A stretch of 7,822 nucleotides of DNA, taken from contig JAQUQK010000081.1 of NCBI GenBank assembly GCA_028716125.1, positions 1 through 7,822 on the forward strand, written 5' to 3'. Below the pieces are notes generated by a model. It ran no database searches. It was not told the origin of the DNA and saw only the letters and a list, made by a program, of their open reading frames with translations. The number at the start of each line of letters is the position of its first letter. Position 1 is the first letter of the stretch. Below, one piece after another: positions 1 through 6,359 of this stretch. Source of the stretch: Thermoplasmatota archaeon (lineage in GTDB: Archaea > Thermoplasmatota > JAQUQK01). The translations under genes and the position numbers were made by a program.

Positions 1-5
1 AACAC

Positions 6-2018
<2,013 letters not shown>

Positions 2019-2059
2019 TCCCGCGTTATTGAACGGTCGCCCCTGACATAAAGGGCGCG

Positions 2060-2094
2060 AAAAAGCCCGACGGTTTAGGCCGTCGGGCTTTTTT
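2060..2094 (+). terminator. Intrinsic terminator of tkt
   Basis: A perfect 9-bp stem, GCCCGACGG (2065-2073) pairing with CCGTCGGGC (2080-2088), closes a 6-base loop and is followed by six T (2089-2094). Five A immediately before the stem extend the pairing and would make it usable from the other strand too. It lies about 45 bases after the tkt stop codon, so it is assigned to tkt. Confidence 0.93.
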
Positions 2095-2158
2095 GTGGGC
2101 GGAAAATGTCGGTAGACGCAAAAAAGCCGGACGGTTTGCGCCTGAAAAGTTGGAATTG

Positions 2159-2230
2159 TAGGATGTGGTGAGCGCAGCGAACCGCATCCATCGGGGACGC
2201 GAGCGGTGCGGTTCGTTCCTCACCGCACCC
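2159..2230. repeat. REP-like imperfect palindrome
   Basis: The left arm (2161-2189, core GCGAACCGCATCC) pairs imperfectly with the right arm (2205-2230, whose reverse complement contains GGTGAGGAACGAACCGC). This is the dispersed extragenic palindrome style common in proteobacterial intergenic regions. The element at 3682-3759 shares the core GAGGAACGAA, so the two belong to one family. It separates the tkt terminator from the next promoter and has no apparent coding role. Confidence 0.7.
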
Positions 2231-2235
2231 GGCCC

Positions 2236-2265
2236 TTGACAAAATATACCAAAGCGGTATAAAAT
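2236..2265 (+). promoter_or_regulatory. Near-consensus sigma-70 promoter with embedded palindrome
   Basis: A perfect -35 box TTGACA (2236-2241) and a -10 box TATAAA (2258-2263) are separated by 16 bases; a shifted -10 TAAAAT (2260-2265) would give 18. Between and over them lies a perfect inverted repeat TATACC-aaagc-GGTATA (2245-2261), well placed for a repressor that would block polymerase. Transcription should start near 2270 and enter the small gene whose ATG is at 2299. The regulator is unknown; no DNA-binding protein in the window is clearly its partner. Confidence 0.78.
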
Positions 2266-2298
2266 ACTCACTTTGTAACAACATTCTTGGAGCAAAAT

Positions 2299-2626
2299 AT
2301 GCCAAAAGCCAATGCCTTCGCGCCAACGTTGCTTGTTACAGCTTTCGCTTATCTTAAGATGACCGCTGATAGCGGCCATAGCGTTATGTCTGACAGTTTA
2401 CGCCGCGCTTGAACACTGTATCCGGCAAGCCAATACCTTTTCAGGCCAAAATAGCAAGTTCGTGGAACGTTCCTGCGCCAGCCGTGTTTTACAGTTTTCC
2501 AACAACATCCACATGCCGGTGATCTCGCTACTCGCCGAGGTTGCATTAACCCTCTGCGCTTACTACCAGAATTTCTCCGCCCTGTCCAGCAAGCCCGATG
2601 CTGTTCCCTATGTTAATTCAGGATAG
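2299..2626 (+). pseudogene. Small membrane-protein-like gene, apparently frameshifted
   Basis: Translation signals at the start are good: GGAG at 2289-2292, six bases before ATG 2299, behind a strong promoter. The starting frame runs only 37 codons (begins MPKANAFAPTLLVTAFAYLK) and stops at TGA 2410-2412. The +1 frame is open from 2363 to TAG 2624-2626 (87 residues) but has no proper start. It begins with a hydrophobic stretch (PLIAAIALCLTVYAAL) and contains another (MPVISLLAEVALTLCAYY). Joining the frames between 2362 and 2410 would give one protein of about 108 residues with two or three hydrophobic segments. I read this as one gene broken by a single-base indel, but a sequencing error or recoding is possible, as is a genuine 37-residue peptide at 2299-2412. 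The family is not recognised. Confidence 0.5.
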
Positions 2627-2715
2627 GAATGTGGAATAACGGGGTTGTGGATTGGGCAAAGCCCTTCTTCTTGTCTGACTTGAACCGTTAATCTTGGAAA
2701 TCATGCAAAAATTTA

Positions 2716-2744
2716 TTTACTCAAAAACCATTTCTGTGTAAAAC
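2716..2744 (+). promoter_or_regulatory. Possible higBA promoter
   Basis: TTTACT (2716-2721) and TAAAAC (2739-2744) are separated by 17 bases; each matches the sigma-70 consensus at four of six positions. They lie in an AT-rich stretch 22 bases before the higB start. The ribosome binding site after it is weak (AGAG at 2752-2755, ten bases from the ATG). I could not identify a clear operator palindrome, although HigA-type antitoxins normally repress their own promoter. Confidence 0.35.
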
Positions 2745-2765
2745 ATCCCATAGAGACAATTTTTT

Positions 2766-3059
2766 ATGCGTATCATATCGAAACCTATTCTGAAAGATTT
2801 CTGGACTAAACATCCTGATGCCGAAAAACCGTTGCAAGTATGGTATAAAACAATAAAAAGCAGAGATTTTTTAGATTTAAAAGACCTGAAATATACTTTC
2901 AAAACCGCTGATCGTGTGGACGGCCTGACGGTGTTCAACATCGGCGGCAACAAATATCGGCTGATTGCGTCCATCCACTACAACCGGAAAAAAGTGTTCA
3001 TTCGGTCGGTTCTGACCCATCCAGAATATGACCGAGGAAACTGGAAACAACAAACATGA
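2766..3059 (+). CDS. higB: HigB-family mRNA-cleaving toxin
   Basis: Toxin of a type II toxin-antitoxin pair; HigB proteins have a RelE-like fold and cut mRNA, usually at the ribosome. The 97-residue length is typical. Family landmarks are visible: HPDAEKPLQVWY (16-27), the DLKDLKYTFKTADRV segment (37-51), VFNIGGNKYRLI (56-67) and the C-terminal THPEYD (84-89), whose His85, Glu87 and Tyr88 fall in the region linked to the active site. It is the first gene of a two-gene operon; its TGA (3057-3059) overlaps the ATG of higA by four bases, indicating coupled translation. Toxin before antitoxin is the normal order for hig loci. Nearness to an origin and rep gene suggests plasmid maintenance, although chromosomal hig loci are also common. 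The protein appears intact. Confidence 0.93.
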   Translation: MRIISKPILKDFWTKHPDAEKPLQVWYKTIKSRDFLDLKDLKYTFKTADRVDGLTVFNIGGNKYRLIASIHYNRKKVFIRSVLTHPEYDRGNWKQQT

Positions 3060-3481
3060 CCATGCCCAACACAAACACCCCACAGCCACAGGCGATCCTG
3101 CGGGCATGGATGCCCTTCAAGGAAGCAGTTGGCGTGACGAGAATCCGCGGCGAAGCCGACTACGCGCAGATCTGCGCGACAGTGCAAGCTTTGCTGGATG
3201 AAATTGGCGACAACGAGGCCCACCCTCTGGCCGACGTGCTCGACTATTTGTCTGACCAAATGCAGTCGTATGAGGACGAACACTATCCCATCCCTGATGC
3301 CGAGCCCCGCGAAGTACTGCGCTTTCTGATGGATCAGCACGGGCTGAAGCAAGAAGACCTCGCCGACTGCGCTCCGCAAAGCCGGATATCCGACATACTC
3401 AACGGCAGGCGTTCGGTCAGCAAGGAGATTGCCAAGAAGCTGGCCCGGCGTTTCAACGTCGGCGCGGATATGTTTCTTTGA
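3056..3481 (+). CDS. higA: HigA-type antitoxin with C-terminal helix-turn-helix
   Basis: Antitoxin that should bind HigB and repress the shared promoter. The 141-residue protein has an acidic N-terminal part (about 1-80, including DEIGDNEAHPLADVLDYLSD) of the kind found in long HigA proteins next to HigB, followed by an XRE/Cro-type helix-turn-helix domain (about 85-141). That domain contains LRFLMDQHGLKQEDLADC, the recognition-helix region SRISDILNGRRSVSKE and the closing AKKLARRFNVGADMFL. The start at 3056 overlaps the higB stop as ATGA; a second in-frame ATG at 3062 would remove two residues. Translation is probably coupled to higB, since no separate promoter is visible. Codon usage is more GC-rich than in higB. 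No clear terminator follows. Confidence 0.9.
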   Translation: MTMPNTNTPQPQAILRAWMPFKEAVGVTRIRGEADYAQICATVQALLDEIGDNEAHPLADVLDYLSDQMQSYEDEHYPIPDAEPREVLRFLMDQHGLKQEDLADCAPQSRISDILNGRRSVSKEIAKKLARRFNVGADMFL

Positions 3482-3574
3482 GTTGGAAGGTTATCCGCGC
3501 CGTTTTTGATTTTGCCATGACTCTCCTCCGCTCCTTCAAAATCCGCTGCTACCCGACCACCGACCAGCGCCGCC
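3482..3574. other. Spacer after higA, nothing recognised
   Basis: No convincing gene, terminator or promoter is seen between the higA stop and the palindromic repeat. A 70-codon open frame starting at 3478 runs into the repeat and is treated as chance. Confidence 0.5.
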
Positions 3575-3652
3575 AGCCTTGTAGGGTGCGCACCGCGCAC
3601 CTTTTCCAATCTTCGGCATTCGTAAGGTGCGCGGTGCGCACCCTACCGGGCT
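3575..3652. repeat. Palindromic repeat with perfect 22-bp arms (complete copy)
   Basis: The arm starting TAGGGTGCGCACCGCGCACC (3582-3603) is the exact reverse complement of 3624-3645, around a 20-base loop. The flanking words agcctt and ctaccgggct are shared with a second copy at 5216-5271, which lacks the right arm. The left part, 3575-3621, matches 5216-5262 at 46 of 47 positions. It resembles a REP/BIME or small MITE-like element. As RNA it would fold into a very stable hairpin and might stop or protect the higBA transcript. Confidence 0.85.
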
Positions 3653-3681
3653 TGCCTTGCTGGGCGTGGCTTGGCCGCGCA

Positions 3682-3759
3682 GGGCCATAGGAGGCGCTGA
3701 GGAACGAAGCGCATCAATCGCGAACGATGCACCTCCTTCGTCGGCACATCCTATGGGCC
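3682..3759. repeat. REP-like palindrome, second member of the 2159 family
   Basis: Outer arms GGGCCATAGGA (3682-3692) and TCCTATGGGCC (3749-3759) pair with one mismatch. The inner parts GCTGAGGAACGAAGCGCATC (3696-3715) and 3726-3747 pair imperfectly. The core GAGGAACGAA also occurs, reversed, in the repeat at 2159-2230. It lies between the higBA-side repeat and the origin, and no gene overlaps it convincingly. Confidence 0.72.
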
Positions 3760-3817
3760 TATGGCTATCGGGCTTTTTATCGGGTCGTTAGGCAAGTTCG
3801 GGCATCCGAGGCCAAAG

Positions 3818-3826
3818 TTATCCACA
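3818..3826 (+). promoter_or_regulatory. DnaA box upstream of the AT-rich region
   Basis: TTATCCACA is an exact match to the DnaA binding consensus. It sits on the far side of the AT-rich region from the iterons, where a DnaA-assisted opening site would be expected. Confidence 0.85.
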
Positions 3827-3906
3827 GGCCGACGGTTCTGATATTTCAAAACCTTCATCTGATTTCCGATAATTCGCAGCAAAAAAACAACATAAAACAT
3901 ATTAAA

Positions 3907-3919
3907 AATCAATTGTTTA
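3907..3919 (+). promoter_or_regulatory. IHF-like binding site
   Basis: AATCAATTGTTTA fits the integration host factor consensus WATCARNNNNTTR at every fixed position. It lies inside the AT-rich stretch, 13 bases before the first iteron. A bend here could bring the upstream DnaA box close to the iteron array, as in pSC101. AT-rich DNA can match this consensus by chance, so position is the main support. Confidence 0.6.
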
Positions 3920-3932
3920 AATCATAAATGTC

Positions 3933-4036
3933 ACGACAGATTGGGGCGCTACTCACGACAGTTCGGGGAGGTTTCACACGACAGATTGGGGAGACTTAAA
4001 ACGACAGTTTGGGGGGGTACTCACGACAGATTGGAG
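3933..4036 (+). repeat. Five Rep-binding iterons
   Basis: Copies of a 14-base core begin at 3933 (ACGACAGATTGGGG), 3955 (ACGACAGTTCGGGG), 3978 (ACGACAGATTGGGG), 4001 (ACGACAGTTTGGGG) and 4023 (ACGACAGATTGGAG), all on the same strand. The starts are 22, 23, 23 and 22 bases apart, about two helical turns, so bound initiators would line up on one face of the DNA. A sixth partial copy, ACGACA, lies at 4092-4097 beside the rep operator. Confidence 0.95.
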
Positions 4037-4040
4037 GGGC

Positions 4041-4062
4041 TGTGGATGAAAACTGTGGATAA
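4041..4062 (-). promoter_or_regulatory. Pair of DnaA boxes after the iterons
   Basis: TGTGGATGA (4041-4049, one mismatch) and TGTGGATAA (4054-4062, exact) are reverse-complement DnaA boxes starting 13 bases apart, immediately after the last iteron. Together with the box at 3818 they flank the iteron array on both sides. Confidence 0.75.
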
Positions 4063-4087
4063 AAATCGAGGCGGAATATAGCGGATG

Positions 4088-4126
4088 TTGCACGACACAT
4101 GACTAACTGATAAAGTCGTTAATCAT
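4088..4126 (+). promoter_or_regulatory. Probable rep promoter with overlapping operator palindrome
   Basis: TTGCAC (4088-4093) and TAAAGT (4111-4116), 17 bases apart, form a plausible promoter. An inverted repeat, ATGACTAAC (4099-4107) with GTTAATCAT (4118-4126), one mismatch, lies across the -10 box. A shorter iteron-like pair, ACGAC (4092-4096) and GTCGT (4115-4119), overlaps it. In Rep_3 plasmids the initiator dimer typically represses its own gene from such inverted half-iterons, so autoregulation is inferred. Confidence 0.6.
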
Positions 4127-4149
4127 GAACGCCGTTCCATCCAACACAA

Positions 4150-5208
4150 GTGAGTCTTCCAATGCAGGTTTCAAAGCCCCAAACTAAAACGTTGAACCAA
4201 CGCCAAACCGAGGCGCACATTGTGAAACCTGCCGAACTTATCGACATTCGTGAAATATCGGACGGCCTGACTTTGGTCGACAAGCGAATCTACAACCTGT
4301 TGCTTGCAAACGCCTGGGACAACATCAGAGAGCCAGTGCTTCATCCAATCCGGCTGCATGAATTGCGCTCAAGCAATCAAGACAACGCACGGCCACGGGA
4401 TAGCCTGCGGCGTCTTATGAAAGCGGTGATTGCGTTCGACGTGGTGGAGGACGGCATTAAGCGCGAAGTGCTGACCCAGCTTTTAGGGCCGTGTAAGCTG
4501 GATCAAAACCCGCAAGGCTTGGCTTATTACACGTTCCCGGAGCCGATACGGGTCGCGCTGGAACATTCGTCTGTGTTCGCACGGCTACGGCGGGATTTGC
4601 TGTGCCAGTTCCGCAGCAAGTACGCCTTAAGCCTGTATGAAATGGTGCAAAAGCGGGTGAATTTGTCATTCAAGACCAGCGATGATTTCACCATTGAGGA
4701 ATTGCGGCAAAAGCTCGGCGTGGAAAAAGGGAAATATCAAAAACTCTGTGACCTGCAAACGCGCGTTTTGAAACCCGCTGTCGCTGAGGTCAACGGGCTT
4801 TCGGATGTCACTTGCTCGATTGAATCAATCCTAGAGGATCGCAAGGCAGTCGGCTTACGTCTTACATGGCGGAAGAAGACCACCGACGAAACAGTGAAGA
4901 ATGCACAAACACCGCCAAAGCCCGTTGCGGACAAAGCGGCGCGGTCGGCCGGCCCGGTTCTGCGGATCGTCGGGAACGCCACCGGGGCGGAAGAAACCCC
5001 TAAACCCACAAAGCGGTTGCGCGAACTGAACACACGCGAATGCGAGCAGCTTAAAAAGACGTTTTTCGGTTACGACATTTACTACTTTTACACGGAATTC
5101 CAGGACTGGCTGGAGAGAACCGGCGGGGAAATCCCCAAAAACCCGGCGGCGGCTTTCACCAACTGGCTGAAGAACTATTACAAGATCACCGGGCCGCGCC
5201 AGGGATAA
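4150..5208 (+). CDS. rep: Rep_3-family plasmid replication initiator
   Basis: Binds the adjacent iterons to start plasmid replication and probably represses its own promoter. The 352-residue protein shows the two winged-helix domains of the Rep_3/RepB initiator family. The first (about 25-150) includes LVDKRIYNLLLANAW (42-56) and the DSLRRLMKAV segment. The second (about 150-240) has the hallmark series FRSKYALSLYEMVQKRVN (154-171), FTIEELRQKLGV (180-191), YQKLCDLQTRVLKPAVAEVN (196-215) and GLRLTWRKK. A linker leads to a C-terminal extension (about 285-352) ending in a basic and aromatic segment (PKNPAAAFTNWLKNYY). The first start is GTG 4150 with no clear ribosome binding site. ATG 4162, removing four residues and preceded by AAGTGAG, may be the true start. 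The protein appears complete. The Rep identification is firm; the C-terminal role is unknown. Confidence 0.94.
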   Translation: MSLPMQVSKPQTKTLNQRQTEAHIVKPAELIDIREISDGLTLVDKRIYNLLLANAWDNIREPVLHPIRLHELRSSNQDNARPRDSLRRLMKAVIAFDVVEDGIKREVLTQLLGPCKLDQNPQGLAYYTFPEPIRVALEHSSVFARLRRDLLCQFRSKYALSLYEMVQKRVNLSFKTSDDFTIEELRQKLGVEKGKYQKLCDLQTRVLKPAVAEVNGLSDVTCSIESILEDRKAVGLRLTWRKKTTDETVKNAQTPPKPVADKAARSAGPVLRIVGNATGAEETPKPTKRLRELNTRECEQLKKTFFGYDIYYFYTEFQDWLERTGGEIPKNPAAAFTNWLKNYYKITGPRQG

Positions 5209-5215
5209 CGCGGTA

Positions 5216-5271
5216 AGCCTTGTAGGGTGCGCACCGCGCACATTTTCCAATCTTCGGCATTCTACCGGGCT
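5216..5271. repeat. Palindromic repeat, copy lacking its right arm
   Basis: Bases 5216-5262 match 3575-3621 at 46 of 47 positions. The following 22 bases of the complete copy (its right arm, 3622-3643) are missing, and the common word taccgggct resumes directly. An 8-base unit, ctaccggg, is then duplicated in tandem (5262-5277). The repeat sits between rep and the convergent minus-strand gene. Confidence 0.85.
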
Positions 5272-5287
5272 ACCGGGCTAGGCCGTC

Positions 5288-5764
5288 TTAATCACCGGAT
5301 CGGGCGCAAAAAGGAAATGGTTCGGCAAACGTCACCTCCCAGTTCGAGGAGTTGCCGCGTTGCTTCATAATGATGTGGTAATAGCTGGTATGCGCGCCGT
5401 CGCCAACCTTCGCGCACATGATTTCCAACAAGCCCCTGCTTAGGTCGGCTTTTGTATTGTCAGGGCTGTCCGACCCGGACAAGCATGCGCTTATGTCGAT
5501 GCTGTCGAAGGCGGCATGGTTGGTTCCCGGCGTTACGATGGCGCGGCCCCTGCTGACCAGGATGTCTGTCGCCGCCGTGGTCGCAAGGGTAGTTGGGCAG
5601 CCAGCGGGCAATGCCTCGGTTGGCAACACCGGGTATGCTTTTAACTGGTTTCCCGCCAGAACGAAAACCACACCGTCTTTCACCGCCATGGGATCCGCCC
5701 ATGCCAGCGATGAAGCCAACAGGCCGGACGCGAAGGCAGCCTTGCCGATAGTTTTGAGCATCAT
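5288..5764 (-). CDS. Small exported protein of unknown family, four cysteines
   Basis: The function is not recognised. The 158-residue product starts with a clear Sec signal peptide: basic MMLKTIGK, a hydrophobic core (AAFASGLLASSL) and an AWA-DP cleavage site after residue 23. A mature protein of about 135 residues should therefore be periplasmic or secreted. It has four cysteines (56, 94, 117, 153), enough for two disulfides; two sit in CPTTL and ISACLSGSDS contexts and one lies four residues before the last residue. No lipobox or membrane anchor is seen. The start is supported by GAGG seven bases before the first ATG; a second ATG follows directly. It converges with rep and lies downstream of another cysteine-containing minus-strand gene (5861-6177), 96 bases away, so the two may have been co-transcribed. 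No good promoter was found in that gap. Confidence 0.75.
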   Translation of the reverse strand: MMLKTIGKAAFASGLLASSLAWADPMAVKDGVVFVLAGNQLKAYPVLPTEALPAGCPTTLATTAATDILVSRGRAIVTPGTNHAAFDSIDISACLSGSDSPDNTKADLSRGLLEIMCAKVGDGAHTSYYHIIMKQRGNSSNWEVTFAEPFPFCARSGD

Positions 5765-5819
5765 GTTATAGCCTCTTATTTACGACGTTGGGGAAAAGCG
5801 GGGGAAGATTCGGCCATGT

Positions 5820-5837
5820 AGCCTTGTAGGCTGCGCA
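5820..5837. repeat. Fragment of the 3575/5216 repeat
   Basis: AGCCTTGTAGGCTGCGCA matches the left end of the two longer repeats at 17 of 18 positions and then diverges. The single difference creates a small hairpin, AGCCT-tgt-AGGCT. It lies in the gap between the two minus-strand genes and is probably a decayed copy. Confidence 0.55.
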
Positions 5838-5860
5838 AGCCCGTATTTCTCGCCATCAAT

Positions 5861-6177
5861 TCAGAAAACCACATGGCATTGGTCATATTCTTCGCAGCGG
5901 ACGGTCACGTTATTGCTGTTTCGACACTGCAACTCGTACGTTTGCCTTCTCTCCCCCTGTTTAACGAGCCTCGCCGACCCCGCGTAATAACATCCCCCTT
6001 CACGCGCCGCAATGCCAATGGCCGACTTTTCCATGTTGTATGGCGCGTAGGTTTCTGTATGGCCGTCAACTTGATGGCCTTGGTAAATATTTGTGTCCCT
6101 ATCGTTGACATAGTAGATGCTGCTGTCCGACGACACGATGTTCTCCCCGTCCAACAGCGACGCATTGACGAGAATTT
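5861..6177 (-). pseudogene. 5'-truncated gene interrupted by the IS; cysteine-containing protein
   Basis: About 104 codons remain, read leftward from the IS boundary to TGA at 5861-5863. The remaining protein (EILVNASLLDGENIV onward, ending CEEYDQCHVVF) has four cysteines, in GGCYY, LQCRN, RCEEY and QCHVV, and no membrane segment. It is rich in Tyr, Asn and Asp, consistent with an exported disulfide-bonded protein, but the family is not recognised. The original start and any signal peptide are missing; they should lie beyond the far end of the IS. By chance the IS end keeps the frame open and offers an ATG at 6206-6208, giving a 115-residue hybrid, but no convincing ribosome binding site precedes it. 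The gene downstream (5288-5764) is of similar type and may be its former operon partner. Confidence 0.6.
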
Positions 6178-6189
6178 CAGCAATTCCCG
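6178..6189 (+). repeat. Left terminal inverted repeat of the IS
   Basis: CAGCAATTCCCG, the exact reverse complement of 7811-7822. Similarity stops after 12 bases apart from a shared A-rich run. Confidence 0.9.
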
Positions 6190-6217
6190 GAGAAAATAGT
6201 AAAAACAAGATCGGACG

Positions 6218-6266
6218 ATGGTTTTAGCTTAAACGAGAGACATCTCTATCGCTAGACCAAAACCAT
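6218..6266. repeat. Long nested palindrome after the transposase gene
   Basis: Nested complementary pairs stack inward: ATGGTTTT (6218-6225) with AAAACCAT (6259-6266), TAGC with GCTA (6251-6254), and AGAGA with TCTCT separated by two bases at the centre. The stem is interrupted by short mismatched stretches. It lies about 95 bases beyond the transposase stop, inside the IS and near its left end. It could act as a terminator-like structure or limit transcription entering or leaving the element. No T-run follows, so a standard intrinsic terminator is not claimed. Confidence 0.6.
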
Positions 6267-6359
6267 TCCTCCGCAATCTCGGTTAAGGCGGCGCGAAGGA
6301 TTCAATAATCATCTGAATACGCTGAAAATACCAGAGACAACACGGAACTGGAAATCTTA

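Larger units (their letters stand above)
3818..4126 (+). other. oriV: Iteron-type plasmid replication origin (oriV)
   Basis: All the parts of an iteron origin occur in order. There is a perfect DnaA box TTATCCACA (3818-3826), an AT-rich stretch (about 3838-3932) suited to strand opening, and an IHF consensus match AATCAATTGTTTA (3907-3919). Then come five direct iterons of core ACGACAGATTGGGG (3933-4036), two more DnaA boxes on the other strand (4041-4049, one mismatch; 4054-4062, perfect), and an inverted repeat over the putative rep promoter (4099-4126). A Rep_3 initiator gene follows directly. The order DnaA box, IHF site, iterons, operator, rep resembles pSC101-type replicons. Whether it is active or a relic in a chromosome cannot be read from sequence alone, but no part looks damaged. 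Confidence 0.9.

Noticed and set aside
2026..2379. 117-codon minus-strand frame across the terminator and promoter region
   Set aside because: It crosses the tkt terminator, the REP-like palindrome and a strong plus-strand promoter and shows no coherent domain.
2349..2546. 65-codon minus-strand frame opposite the broken small gene
   Set aside because: No ribosome binding site or recognisable motif; the plus strand has promoter, ribosome binding site and hydrophobic segments that explain the region better.
3478..3690. 70-codon plus-strand frame after higA
   Set aside because: Most of it translates the palindromic repeat, and it overlaps the higA stop without a ribosome binding site.
3575..3759. 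Palindromes considered as tRNA or structured ncRNA genes
   Set aside because: They are simple long hairpins with repeated copies and no tRNA-like arms or promoter; dispersed palindromic repeats explain them.
3727..3927. 66-codon plus-strand frame
   Set aside because: It runs through the DnaA box and AT-rich part of the origin; the composition explains it as chance.
3933..4036. Iterons considered as a CRISPR array
   Set aside because: Units are 14 bases with 8-9 base gaps, far too short for CRISPR repeats and spacers, and they sit between DnaA boxes before a rep gene.
4855..5250. 131-codon minus-strand frame opposite the end of rep
   Set aside because: A shadow of rep that also crosses the repeat at 5216; no motif supports it.
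5873..6199. 108-codon plus-strand frame opposite the truncated gene
   Set aside because: It crosses the IS boundary and has no recognisable features; the minus strand has the consistent cysteine-containing product, though neither frame has a named family.
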